Below are positions 8,476-16,523 of a stretch of DNA of 24,339 nucleotides, one piece after another; the stretch's first letter is position 1, and the number at the start of each line of letters is the position of its first letter. The position numbers and the translations under genes are program-made. The notes beneath the pieces are model-generated. The model ran no database searches and had not been told where the DNA came from. It saw only the letters and a list, made by a program, of their open reading frames with translations. The DNA lies in NCBI GenBank assembly GCA_964397015.1, contig CAYNHL010000048.1, positions 1 through 24,339 on the forward strand, given 5' to 3'. This DNA is from MADRE2 sp964397015 (GTDB lineage: Bacteria; Desulfobacterota; Desulfobacteria; Desulfobacterales; Desulfobacteraceae).

Positions 8476-8643
8476 ATGACAAAATCCATTTTAAGTATAG
8501 CAGGGATTCTGCTTGCTGTTTACACAAGCCTGCTGGTGTTCGTTTATTTCAGGCAAAGAGCCATGCTGTTCTTTCCCACCCATCATATGGGGCGGCCTGC
8601 GTACTTGCTCAAGAATCCGTCCCGCCGTGCAATGACCAGGTGA
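8476..8643 (+). pseudogene. Truncated N-terminal remnant of an alpha/beta hydrolase
   Basis: The frame gives MTKSILS, a hydrophobic anchor (IAGILLAVYTSLLVFVYF), then RQRAMLFFPTHHMGRP. A membrane anchor followed by a Q..L.FFPT segment is the usual start of membrane-anchored alpha/beta hydrolases of the YfhR/Bem46 kind, as I know that family. Only about 15 unrelated residues follow before the stop, and no GxSxG nucleophile motif or hydrolase core appears downstream. An upstream in-frame ATG at 8440 would lengthen it slightly. It could be a small single-span membrane protein instead, but the match to the start of a known family favours a decayed gene. Confidence 0.5.
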
Positions 8644-8851
8644 CCATCAAGTTTTGATGCATTTTTCTTTTGCTGTGCATAAAATAAACCTTTTGGGAAA
8701 AATTGTTCGCTGTATTTCACAAAATTTGTATTGTCCAAAAATGAGAGAACACAACAATCGATACGAGAAAATTATCATGTTGAGTATCTATTGAGCAAAT
8801 GTTATGGTTTGAAAAATTGATAACCAGTTTTAAAAACCATTACCCGGTGCA

Positions 8852-11002
8852 ATGGCGAAATCTTCCAAATTAATGCTTTACTGGCAGGCCCTGGAGAAAA
8901 AATTCATCCCGTCCGAGGCATGGCAAAGTGATCTTCTGACACTCTGGCGTGAACGGATTGTTTTCGCCATTTATTTTTCCAACGTCGTGCTGGGGCCTGT
9001 GGCCCTTGTCCCATCACTGACACTTGCCTACATGGAAAAACTCTGGCATATATTCATCCTGGATTTTGCTGCATACGGCATCGTCCTGGTCCTGCTGTTC
9101 AGCCCCGGTTTTAATTTGAAACATAAAACATGGGGCGCCTTTTTGATTTTTTACGGCCTTGGCACCGCCCTTCTATTTATGCTCGGGTTTTACGGTGCCG
9201 GTTATATCTGGCTGTTCGGGGCATCGGTAATTGTAGGGAGCATGATAGGTCTGAGAGCCGCCGTCATCGCTCTTTTAATGAATTTTTTAAGTCTTATGTC
9301 CCTCGGGATTTACATTTCCGTAATACAGCCTTCATGGGCGCAGAACATTGAAAACGTTGCCGGAAAATGGATGGTATTGACCAGTAATTTCATGCTGATC
9401 AATTCCCTGGTCACCATCATGGTGGCAATTATGCTCACCAGTATCAAAAATGCCCTGATCCGCGAACAGCACATCACATCCCAGCTTGAAAAACGACGAC
9501 AAGAACTCATGGCCATCTTCAGGGCCAGCCCGGATCCGGTTGTGGTATACAATGACCGCCACAAGGTCCGATATACAAACGACGCTTTTTCCAGGGTTTT
9601 TGGATGGTCTCTCGATGAAATCAAGGGGGATCGTATTCCATTTATTCCAGAGGATACAAAGAACTTTCATGACGATATCGACATGGACCAGCTTGATCCT
9701 TCTTCAGACGAAACTGTCCGGTTCGAGACCCGCAGGATGACAAAAGCGGGAGAAAAACTGGATATCGAACTCAGCGCAGCGCCTATTCGACAAAAACCAC
9801 ATGGATTTACGGGCATAGTTGTCACCCTCAAGGATGTCACCAGAAACAAAAAACTCGAAGCCCAGCTGCAGCAGGCCCAGAAAATGGAGGCCATCGGGAC
9901 ACTGACCGGCGGCATTGCACATGATTTCAACAATATCCTCCATGCCATTGGTGGATTTACACAATTCATGCTTATGACCCGGAAAGACGATGACCCTGAT
10001 TTTAATGACCTTAACCAGATAATGGATGCCACCAGGCGGGGAGCTGCACTTGTAAAGCAGCTGATGCTTTTCAGCCGGAAAGTCCAGCCTGAAAAAACGT
10101 ATATCCTGTTGAATCCGATCCTCGAACAGACACGAAGCATCATGGAACGGACCCTGCCCAGGATGGTAGCCATTACCCTCGACCTGTGTACCGATCCGTG
10201 GTCCATAAAGGCAGACCCGGTACAGATGGAACAGATGCTGCTCAACCTGGCAATAAACGCCGTGGACGCCATCCAGGGCGAAGGCACCATAACAATCCGG
10301 ACAGAAAATGTCGTCCTTGACCATGAAGGGTTCCATGCTGATCTCGTGCCGGTAACCGGTAACTATGTCAAACTCACGGTTTCTGATACAGGCCACGGGA
10401 TCTCTCCTGAAATCATGCCCCATATTTTCGAACCGTTTTTCACTTCAAAGGAAATCGGAAAAGGTACGGGCCTGGGCCTTTCTTCAGTATATGGCATCGT
10501 AAAAAATCACCAGGGATATATTCACTGCAAAAGCAGGATGAACCATGGCACGCAATTCACGATTCACCTGCCGGCCTTTTACGGCGTTCAACCGGAAGCC
10601 CGGAAAAGCATAGACGTAATGCCCGTCCCAGGAAAGGAGGAAACCATTCTCCTGGTGGACGATGATCACCAGATCCTGGAAATAGCCGGAAAAATGCTAA
10701 ATCGCAATCAATACAATGTAATGAAGGCTGAAAGCGGTGAGATGGCCCTTGATCTTTTTGAAAGGCGGGGCAATGACATTGACCTTGTCATCCTCGATAT
10801 CGGAATGCCGGGCATGGGCGGGCATGAATGCCTGGTCCGGCTGAAAAAAATGGACCCAAAAATAAAAATCATCATTGCATCCGGCTACTTTGCCCAGGGC
10901 CCGGTTGAAGAGGCGATACAAAACGGTGTGGCCGATTATATAGCAAAGCCTTTTCAACTGGATGAACTGCTGACCAAAATCAGGAAAAACCTGCCTGGTT
11001 AA
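8852..11002 (+). CDS. Membrane-bound hybrid sensor histidine kinase with PAS and receiver domains
   Basis: Encodes 716 residues. The first ~200 form about six transmembrane segments (VVLGPVALVPSLTLAYM, FILDFAAYGIVLVLLF, GAFLIFYGLGTALLFMLGF and others) and look like an intramembrane or small-ligand sensor that I cannot assign to a named domain. A PAS domain (~218-335) follows, then HisKA with phosphoacceptor His357 in GGIAHDFNN. The ATPase domain has N-box NLAINAVDAI, G1 DTGHGIS and G2 GKGTGLGLS. A C-terminal receiver has the acidic pair in VDDDH, phosphoacceptor Asp649 in ILDIGMPG and Lys in IAKPF. No output domain follows, so the signal must pass to an unlinked phosphotransfer partner or regulator. 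The start lacks a clear Shine-Dalgarno; an ATG seven codons later is possible. It converges with the DsbC-like gene. Confidence 0.93.
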   Translation: MAKSSKLMLYWQALEKKFIPSEAWQSDLLTLWRERIVFAIYFSNVVLGPVALVPSLTLAYMEKLWHIFILDFAAYGIVLVLLFSPGFNLKHKTWGAFLIFYGLGTALLFMLGFYGAGYIWLFGASVIVGSMIGLRAAVIALLMNFLSLMSLGIYISVIQPSWAQNIENVAGKWMVLTSNFMLINSLVTIMVAIMLTSIKNALIREQHITSQLEKRRQELMAIFRASPDPVVVYNDRHKVRYTNDAFSRVFGWSLDEIKGDRIPFIPEDTKNFHDDIDMDQLDPSSDETVRFETRRMTKAGEKLDIELSAAPIRQKPHGFTGIVVTLKDVTRNKKLEAQLQQAQKMEAIGTLTGGIAHDFNNILHAIGGFTQFMLMTRKDDDPDFNDLNQIMDATRRGAALVKQLMLFSRKVQPEKTYILLNPILEQTRSIMERTLPRMVAITLDLCTDPWSIKADPVQMEQMLLNLAINAVDAIQGEGTITIRTENVVLDHEGFHADLVPVTGNYVKLTVSDTGHGISPEIMPHIFEPFFTSKEIGKGTGLGLSSVYGIVKNHQGYIHCKSRMNHGTQFTIHLPAFYGVQPEARKSIDVMPVPGKEETILLVDDDHQILEIAGKMLNRNQYNVMKAESGEMALDLFERRGNDIDLVILDIGMPGMGGHECLVRLKKMDPKIKIIIASGYFAQGPVEEAIQNGVADYIAKPFQLDELLTKIRKNLPG

Positions 11003-11053
11003 GCCTGAAACTCCAGCACAACAGGCGGCTTGAAATGCACTGAGATCAAGGTT

Positions 11054-12025
11054 TCAAGGCAATGCACCGTCCAGTTCCCCGGTTTCAAATCCCTTGAAAA
11101 TACGACCGTTCACAGCATAGACCGGAATGGAATGGATACCCAGCTCCAGGATGCGATCCCGGTCGGCCTGAATACGTTCAGAATACTTTTCATCCAGGTA
11201 TGCAACCGCCTGTGATGTATCGTCCCCCCATTTTTGAGCAAGTTCGGGGAAAAAGGATATAAACTGGTCAAGGATTCCCTCAACGGTCTGTGCTTTCTGC
11301 AGATGGGTATAGGCAAACTCGACAATTTCAAACATATCGAAACTGCGTTTGCCGGCATCGGCAAGAACCATGCATACTATGGCTGAACTCCTGTCCAGTG
11401 GAAAATGGGCAAGCCTGAAAGTCCTGATTTTGTCCCTGTGCGATGTAAAGTAGTCCCACCCTTTCCGGCAGTGCGGACAAAAAGGGTCTGAAACAGCGAT
11501 CACGTCATGGGGGCCGCTACTTTTGAAAATCTCTTTACCAAAATCAGCCGGGATGTCATCGATCTGCACCAGCCGTTGCAATGCCGCCTGCACCAGGCTG
11601 GTACCGGATGCCAGGTCCTGTATGTCATCGATATGAAGCGTGCCGCTTTTATCCACTACCATGAGCAGGCTTTCTGCCGGTGTACCGGCCGGCATTGGAA
11701 CCAGGGATGCCTTGACAGCGAAAAAGGTCATGTCATCGAAATGCAGGGGAATGGTTTTATCTATACGGACCTGTTCCTGGGAAAACTTTTTGAATCGCTC
11801 TTCCTGTAAACCTCTGGTAGCCCGTATCCGGACGGCGACCGCAGCCCGCAGTGCTGCCTCATCGAGCTCTGGAGCGGCATCGGCAGTGTTTTTTTTTGCC
11901 GCTTCGGAACTGATTGCCAGGGCCGGGCCCGGCAGCAGGGCAGACATGAAAAAGCCTGTCGCAAGCAGCAGCAGGGCAAAGCGCATTAAAAAGCCCTGGT
12001 TTGCTGCGGCATCACTGCACATCAT
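11054..12025 (-). CDS. Periplasmic DsbC/DsbA-like thiol-disulfide oxidoreductase (CPHC)
   Basis: Encodes 323 residues. The signal peptide core is MRFALLLLATGFFMSALLPG, cleaved after PALA. An N-terminal region (~45-165), including FFAVKASLVP and LLMVVDKSGTLHIDD, recalls the DsbC dimerisation arm. A thioredoxin fold then has redox pair Cys183-Pro-His-Cys186 in DPFCPHC, an inserted helical region, and the cis-proline loop in HSIPVYAVNG. The DPFCPHC context resembles DsbC/DsbG-like proteins, while CPHC is the classic DsbA dipeptide, so either isomerase or oxidase activity is possible. The start used has AGAGGA 7 nt upstream; a second ATG at 11986, at the signal peptide itself with AGGG upstream, is nearly as good. 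It follows the binding-protein gene by 21 nt, so they are probably cotranscribed. Confidence 0.85.
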   Translation of the reverse strand: MMCSDAAANQGFLMRFALLLLATGFFMSALLPGPALAISSEAAKKNTADAAPELDEAALRAAVAVRIRATRGLQEERFKKFSQEQVRIDKTIPLHFDDMTFFAVKASLVPMPAGTPAESLLMVVDKSGTLHIDDIQDLASGTSLVQAALQRLVQIDDIPADFGKEIFKSSGPHDVIAVSDPFCPHCRKGWDYFTSHRDKIRTFRLAHFPLDRSSAIVCMVLADAGKRSFDMFEIVEFAYTHLQKAQTVEGILDQFISFFPELAQKWGDDTSQAVAYLDEKYSERIQADRDRILELGIHSIPVYAVNGRIFKGFETGELDGALP

Positions 12026-12046
12026 ATATCATTCCTCTCAATCATA

Positions 12047-12805
12047 TCAATTTTTTAAACTGAAAAGATCATACTTTTCCAGGATATCGTCATACTGCCC
12101 GTTTTTCCTGTACCGCCCGAGAGTCATGGAAAACCGGCCGGCCAGCTCCTCATGGTCCAGAGCCTTTGAGAACCCTATATAGAGAGGTACTCTGGAAAGG
12201 ATGGGAGACATGGGTGTAATTACATCAACAAGGTTTTCCTGTCTTATGAATCTGCTGATCACGATTTCATTGCCCACAATGACATCCAGCCGGTTTTTCA
12301 CAAGATTCCGGATCAAATCATTCTCAGTCTCACACTGGAAGATATTGGGAAACTGAACCTGGTCGAATTCATGACCATAACTGTAATTTCGTACAGCCCC
12401 TATTCTCAGCGGCATGAGCGTGTGCACATCCCCGGAATAGTCGATCCCTGAATCTTTCAATTTAAAAAACCGGTTGATTTCATGCACCAGGATATTGTCT
12501 GAAAACCAGAGAAACTGTTCCCTTTCTTCTGTTTTTGTCAGATTCATCATGGCGTCGGCCCGGCCGTTTTTAACCATTTCAAGACACCGCGACCAGGGGT
12601 ACTGTTCAAATGTCACCGTCATATCCATGGCACCTGCCACAGACCGGATGATATCAACCACCAGTCCGCTTTCACCATGATCCGGGTCAAGGTGATGATA
12701 GGGGGGAAAGTCCTGCCCCCGGACAATAACAATGTCAGATCCGGCACAAGAAAGGCCGGAACTCAAAACGACAAGGCATACAACTGTGATTATTCTTTTT
12801 ATCAT
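12047..12805 (-). CDS. Family 3 periplasmic solute-binding protein
   Basis: Encodes 252 residues. A signal peptide (IITVVCLVVLSSGLSCA) is probably cleaved before GSD. The mature protein has the features of the amino-acid-type family 3 binding proteins: an opening VRGQDFPPYHH strand, VVDIIRSVAGAMDM, the PWSRCLEMVKNGRADAMMNL stretch, FLWFSDNIL, and a second lobe with LRIGAVRNYSYG and RLDVIVGNE. The typical ligand Arg of amino-acid binders is not obvious, so the ligand is unknown. No ATPase or permease gene is adjacent. It may work with an unlinked transporter or as a sensor partner. No clear Shine-Dalgarno precedes the ATG. It lies between the Sm-like and DsbC-like genes in one apparent operon. 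Confidence 0.85.
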   Translation of the reverse strand: MIKRIITVVCLVVLSSGLSCAGSDIVIVRGQDFPPYHHLDPDHGESGLVVDIIRSVAGAMDMTVTFEQYPWSRCLEMVKNGRADAMMNLTKTEEREQFLWFSDNILVHEINRFFKLKDSGIDYSGDVHTLMPLRIGAVRNYSYGHEFDQVQFPNIFQCETENDLIRNLVKNRLDVIVGNEIVISRFIRQENLVDVITPMSPILSRVPLYIGFSKALDHEELAGRFSMTLGRYRKNGQYDDILEKYDLFSLKN

Positions 12806-12886
12806 AGGGTTTCAACACGGCTGCGCAAACGAACCAGCAGCGGTATCAACAGCCCTGCTGACAGACCTGCGCATTTACAAATCAAG

Positions 12887-13231
12887 TTATGGATATTTTC
12901 TGAACTGGGTGTCGATGGCTATGATATGTTCGATGGCAATCAGGGCATCAAAAAAATCTTTCCTGTCCAGTTTTTCAAGGTGCATGAAATGATTGCCTGT
13001 CTCCTTGACATAACCGATCAGTGTGGTCCCTGAATCAAGGTGTACATAAACCTTTTTCCCGACAAGGGTTTTCAGATTGTCCGCAAGGGGGGCGTTTACA
13101 TTGTATGAAGCCCCGTCAACAGGAACCAGTTCGGTTTTGGCAGAGGCCTGAAATGTCCAGAAAAAAAGAACACATGCGATCACTGTAATCCACAGTCCCC
13201 TGCGGCACCATTTCGTCCGGCGTGCTGTCAT
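12887..13231 (-). CDS. Small exported Sm-like beta-barrel protein
   Basis: Encodes 114 residues with AGGAGG 6 nt before the ATG. A twin-arginine-poor but basic N-region (RRTKWCRRG) and a hydrophobic core (LWITVIACVLFFWTF) end at ASA, a good signal peptidase I site. The mature part is about 84 residues. Its core reads LVGKKVYVHLDSGTTLIGYV, then KETGNHFMHLEKL and ALIAIEHIIAIDT. The order (strand with G..V.V.L..G....G, then ...L..., then a hydrophobic I..I..I end) is that of Sm/Lsm-like folds, though it is secreted rather than an RNA chaperone. The function is unknown. It is first in the operon with the binding protein 81 nt downstream. Confidence 0.8.
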   Translation of the reverse strand: MTARRTKWCRRGLWITVIACVLFFWTFQASAKTELVPVDGASYNVNAPLADNLKTLVGKKVYVHLDSGTTLIGYVKETGNHFMHLEKLDRKDFFDALIAIEHIIAIDTQFRKYP

Positions 13232-13265
13232 GGCATACCTCCTGATAATTTAAAGATATTTTCAA

Positions 13266-13294
13266 TATATACCCCTGCCGGGCCCGGTTGTAAA
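13266..13294 (-). promoter_or_regulatory. Promoter of the Sm-like/binding-protein/DsbC-like operon
   Basis: On the minus strand -35 TTTACA (13294-13289, 5 of 6 matches) is separated by 17 nt from TATATA (13271-13266). Inverted copies of an 8-bp word, CTGCCGGG at 13275-13282 and CCCGGCAG at 13311-13318, flank the -35 region and could be an operator or a large hairpin. The start codon follows about 35 nt after the -10 box. Confidence 0.5.
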
Positions 13295-13358
13295 CAATTA
13301 AACCGTCACACCCGGCAGCATCGAGCTGCTTAAAAGTAAAAAAGTGTATTTTTTTTGC

Positions 13359-14279
13359 TCATGACAGTCTGTCCCAGAAAGCCTTTCCCTGTTCCTCCAT
13401 GGTGGGCCGCCGGCTGCCGGTCCCGGGCGAATCCTGAGACGGTTTTTTCCCTGTCAGCCGCGCTATCCGGTCCGCAATGGGGGGATGGGTGGCGAAAAGA
13501 CTCATCATCTGCCTGCCGGAAAGGGGGTTGACAATGAACATGTGGGCTGTGGACGGGTTGGCATCTTTCAGATTTCCCTGGCTGTATGCCCCCAGCCTGG
13601 AAAGGGCACTTGCAAGGCCTCCCGGGTTCCCGGTAATCCGGGCGGCGGATGCATCAGCAAGGTACTCCCTGGAACGTGAAACAGCCATCTGGACAAGCAT
13701 GGCAGCAATTGGAGCCATGATGGACACAATAAGCACCCCGGCTATGCCCAGACCCGACCTGTCGTTGTCACGGCCGCCGAAAAATGCTGAAAACCTTGCC
13801 ATGGTGGCTATCCACATGATGGCGCCTGCCAAAGTCGCCACGATGGTGGAAATCAGGATATCCCTGTTCCTGATATGACTGAGTTCATGGGCAAGAACCC
13901 CTTCAAGCTCTTCCTGGCTCATCAGGCGCATCAATCCACGGGTTACCGCCACGACTGCATGTTCGGGATTGCGGCCGGTGGCAAAAGCGTTGGGGGCATC
14001 TTCAGGAATCAGGTAGATTTCAGGCATGGGAAGGGATGCCTGACTGGCCAGGCGGGCCACTGAATCATAGAGATCCGGAGCCTGTGAACGTTCCAGGGGT
14101 CTGGCCCGGTACATTTTGAGAACAATCTTGTGAGAATACCAGTAGCTGAAAAAATTCATGACCCCGGCGAACACAAGAGCTATAAACATTCCGGACTGCC
14201 CGCCCAGAAGATAACCTATAAACAGAAAAAGGCCTGTCATTGCTATGAGCAGCAGGCCGGATTTAAAATGGTTGGCCAT
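13359..14279 (-). CDS. htpX: HtpX-type membrane zinc metalloprotease (peptidase M48)
   Basis: Encodes 306 residues from the ATG at 14279, chosen because AGGAG lies 7 nt upstream; an ATG seven codons earlier is less well placed. Two N-terminal membrane spans (SGLLLIAMTGLFLFIGYLL and MFIALVFAGVMNFFSYW) are followed by the catalytic region, with HELSH at residues 131-135 and the third zinc ligand Glu in SREYLADA. Two more hydrophobic segments lie between them. The family motif ATGRNPEHAVVAVT and the C-terminal FATHPPIADRIARL are typical of HtpX. The enzyme degrades misfolded or damaged inner-membrane proteins alongside FtsH. It stands alone, with AT-rich DNA upstream and a weak TTGATT/TATTTT promoter candidate near 14307-14334. 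Confidence 0.95.
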   Translation of the reverse strand: MANHFKSGLLLIAMTGLFLFIGYLLGGQSGMFIALVFAGVMNFFSYWYSHKIVLKMYRARPLERSQAPDLYDSVARLASQASLPMPEIYLIPEDAPNAFATGRNPEHAVVAVTRGLMRLMSQEELEGVLAHELSHIRNRDILISTIVATLAGAIMWIATMARFSAFFGGRDNDRSGLGIAGVLIVSIMAPIAAMLVQMAVSRSREYLADASAARITGNPGGLASALSRLGAYSQGNLKDANPSTAHMFIVNPLSGRQMMSLFATHPPIADRIARLTGKKPSQDSPGTGSRRPTMEEQGKAFWDRLS

Positions 14280-14365
14280 AAAGGTACTCCTCTCAAACAT
14301 TGGTGAACCTGATAAAGAAAAAATAATTAGTGTTTTTTAAAAATCAAGGCGGGTTGTCTTCTATA

Positions 14366-14405
14366 TTCAACTTTCGGGCTTCAACGATGATGCCCGAAAG
14401 TTGAG
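14366..14405 (-). terminator. Large perfect hairpin after the methyltransferase operon
   Basis: CAACTTTCGGGC (14368-14379) and GCCCGAAAGTTG (14392-14403) pair perfectly over 12 bp around a 12-nt loop, and outer bases extend the stem. It sits 23 nt beyond the methyltransferase stop. Neither strand has a good run of Ts after it, so it may protect the 3' end of the mRNA rather than act as a classic intrinsic terminator. Confidence 0.45.
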
Positions 14406-14425
14406 TTCTTTAACAAAAGAAGTCA

Positions 14426-15406
14426 TTAAATCTTTTTCTGCTTTTCCACGACCTGATCGATAATTTCCCTGTCACTGTTCCTGCCGATTATCTTCACCTG
14501 TTCCTCAATGGCCTTGAGCAGGTTGGCCATAAATTTTTTATAGGGCGTTATCCTGGTAAAATGATACAACGAGTTATGCCTGCCAAGCAGCCTGGAGATT
14601 TTTTCATAATTTTCCGTTCCCGGCAATGCAGTTACATCACCGGCAGCATCTGTTTTCCTGAAGATAATGGCGATGTTACCGTTCAAAGGGGCGACTTTCT
14701 GCCTGAACACCGAAAATCCGGCTTTATTGCCGAGAGCGGCAAGGGTCTGTGGGTTGAAAGTATAGATATGTGCCTTGTGGTACCTGTGCCCCGGGTCCTG
14801 TTTTATATCCTCTGCATTGGGAACTTCCACAACCAGACAGCCGCCTGGCTTTAGCATGCGCCGGATATGCAAAAGCTCCCGGAGAGGGTCGGTCATGTGT
14901 TCGAGAACGTGATGAAGCGTCACCATGTCAAAACCGACGTCCGGAAATTCAATATCCCTGGAAAACCCTGTCTGGACGGGCACACACAGCACATCCCGGG
15001 CATACTTTGCATGGTTCCGGTCAGGTTCGACACCTGAAGCTTCTATTCCAAGCTGCCGAAGACAGTACACAAAGACCCCGTTACCCGCTCCGATATCGCA
15101 CAAACGGTCATGTTTTTTCAAGATATCCCTGAAAAAATCATGCCGGGCCATGGCCTCTGATGCATCACGGTACACATGTTTTTTCCTGGGCCGGGTAATA
15201 CCTTTATACTCTTTTCTATAGTCATCAGCATAAAATGTTTTGAGCACATTGTCCGCAGGCCTCGGGTCAACCCATATCAATCCGCATTTTCTACATATAA
15301 CGTTCCTCAGATAATCACCGTTGCGATCCCGTTCCGACAGAACCGCAATGTCATCGGAACGGCAAAGATTACAGGGAATGGAAACTGATTCACCACGGGT
15401 TGTCAT
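14426..15406 (-). CDS. Zinc-ribbon class I SAM-dependent methyltransferase
   Basis: Encodes 326 residues. An N-terminal zinc-ribbon-like motif (CNLC ... CRKC, ~18-19 residues apart) precedes a Rossmann methyltransferase. SAM motif I is LCDIGAGNGVF, the acidic residue is in GVEPDRNH, and the typical HHVLEHMTDPL and MLKPGGCLVVEVP segments follow. This arrangement is frequent among small-molecule and sugar or lipid methyltransferases; the substrate is not evident. The last ~80 residues are basic and end in a Lys-rich tail. The ATG overlaps the stop of the alcohol dehydrogenase gene (ATGA), so the two are translationally coupled, suggesting successive steps on one metabolite. There is no strong Shine-Dalgarno, in keeping with coupling. 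Confidence 0.88.
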   Translation of the reverse strand: MTTRGESVSIPCNLCRSDDIAVLSERDRNGDYLRNVICRKCGLIWVDPRPADNVLKTFYADDYRKEYKGITRPRKKHVYRDASEAMARHDFFRDILKKHDRLCDIGAGNGVFVYCLRQLGIEASGVEPDRNHAKYARDVLCVPVQTGFSRDIEFPDVGFDMVTLHHVLEHMTDPLRELLHIRRMLKPGGCLVVEVPNAEDIKQDPGHRYHKAHIYTFNPQTLAALGNKAGFSVFRQKVAPLNGNIAIIFRKTDAAGDVTALPGTENYEKISRLLGRHNSLYHFTRITPYKKFMANLLKAIEEQVKIIGRNSDREIIDQVVEKQKKI

Positions 15407-16455
15407 TTTGTATACATCCCGGGGTCAATGACAGTGATTCCGGTATTTTCAAACCGGTCCATTGTAATCAACGCTTCTATGGATGCCTCAAGTGAAATGG
15501 TCTTACCCAAGAGCCGACGGGGATCGAGTTTGCCGCTTTCGATCATTTCCCACAGGGCTCTATAGCGATAGGCCTGCATGCCGTGACTCCCTAAAATTTC
15601 AAGCTCCCTGGCAACCACCAGGTCCATGGGAACAGCCGGCGCCCTGTGATCACCGGCCATCAGGCCCACCTGGACATGTCTGCCCCGCTTTGCGAGATTG
15701 GCGACGGAATTATAGCAGGTTTCAGGATGACCCAGTGCATCTATGGAAACATGGGCTCCGCCGCGGGTGATGTCCCGGACCGCTTCGACTGTATCGGGAA
15801 CCGACCTGCTGTTGACAGTGTAGGCGGCTCCAAGTTTCCTGGCCAGGGCCAGCTTGTCATCGGCGATGTCCACGGCAATCACGGTAGCCCCGACTGCAGT
15901 GGCTATCATTATGGCCGACAGTCCGACCCCCCCGCATCCATGAACGGCAACCCACTGGCCGGCCCCTGTCCTTCCCTGGTCCACCACTGCCCTGAATGAA
16001 GTGACAAACCTGCAGCCCAGGCTGGCTGCAGTTGCATAGTCCATGGAATCAGGCAGCCTTACCAGGTTGACATCCGCGTAATTGATGGCAACGTATTCGG
16101 CAAATGATCCCCAGTGAGTGAAACCTGGCTGAAACTGGTGATCACAGACATGGTGATTCCCGGACAGACACTCCGGGCACCCGCCGCAACCTCCTACAAA
16201 GGGAACCGTAACCCGGTCCCCGGGCTTCCACGACAAGACCTGCTTACCCACTGCCTCTATTTCACCGGCCAGCTCATGACCCGGAACATGGGGCAATGTG
16301 ATGTCCGAATCATGCCCCACCCATCCATGCCAGTCACTTAAGCACAATCCTGTAGCCATAACCTTTACCACTACACCCCTCTCATCCGGCAACGGGTCTG
16401 GAACCCTCTGGAGAACGGGTTTTTGTAAAAACGCTTCATATACGACAGCCTTCAT
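15403..16455 (-). CDS. Zinc-dependent medium-chain alcohol dehydrogenase
   Basis: Encodes 350 residues from the ATG at 16455, which begins MKAVVYE as usual for this family and has AAGGGG 6 nt upstream. The frame is open 40 codons further, but that stretch includes the promoter, so it is not coding. Catalytic zinc ligands are Cys38, His60-Glu61 (GHELAGEIEAVG) and Cys148; structural zinc ligands are Cys90, 93, 96 and 104 (GCGGCPECLSGNHHVC). The nucleotide site has GCGGVG at 173-178 and Asp196 in VDIADDK, favouring NAD(H) over NADP(H). It would oxidise an alcohol or reduce an aldehyde in the cytoplasm. The substrate may relate to the coupled methyltransferase gene, a pairing that suggests a small dedicated pathway. 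Confidence 0.93.
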   Translation of the reverse strand: MKAVVYEAFLQKPVLQRVPDPLPDERGVVVKVMATGLCLSDWHGWVGHDSDITLPHVPGHELAGEIEAVGKQVLSWKPGDRVTVPFVGGCGGCPECLSGNHHVCDHQFQPGFTHWGSFAEYVAINYADVNLVRLPDSMDYATAASLGCRFVTSFRAVVDQGRTGAGQWVAVHGCGGVGLSAIMIATAVGATVIAVDIADDKLALARKLGAAYTVNSRSVPDTVEAVRDITRGGAHVSIDALGHPETCYNSVANLAKRGRHVQVGLMAGDHRAPAVPMDLVVARELEILGSHGMQAYRYRALWEMIESGKLDPRRLLGKTISLEASIEALITMDRFENTGITVIDPGMYTK

Positions 16456-16494
16456 AAGACACCCCTTTTTCATTTCAAGTACAACCAGCGGGTG

Positions 16495-16523
16495 ATTATA
16501 CTGTAAAACAGCCTGACAGCCAA
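16495..16523 (-). promoter_or_regulatory. Promoter of the alcohol dehydrogenase-methyltransferase operon
   Basis: On the minus strand TTGGCT (16523-16518) is followed after 17 nt by a perfect TATAAT (16500-16495). Transcription would begin near 16488, giving a leader of about 33 nt before the ATG at 16455. This position rules out the longer reading frame that starts at 16575. Confidence 0.6.

Noticed and set aside
11003..11053. Bidirectional terminator between the convergent hybrid kinase and DsbC-like genes
   Set aside because: There are partial inverted repeats (CTTGAAA/TTTCAAG and GCCTG/CAGGC), but neither is followed by a T tract, so support is too weak.
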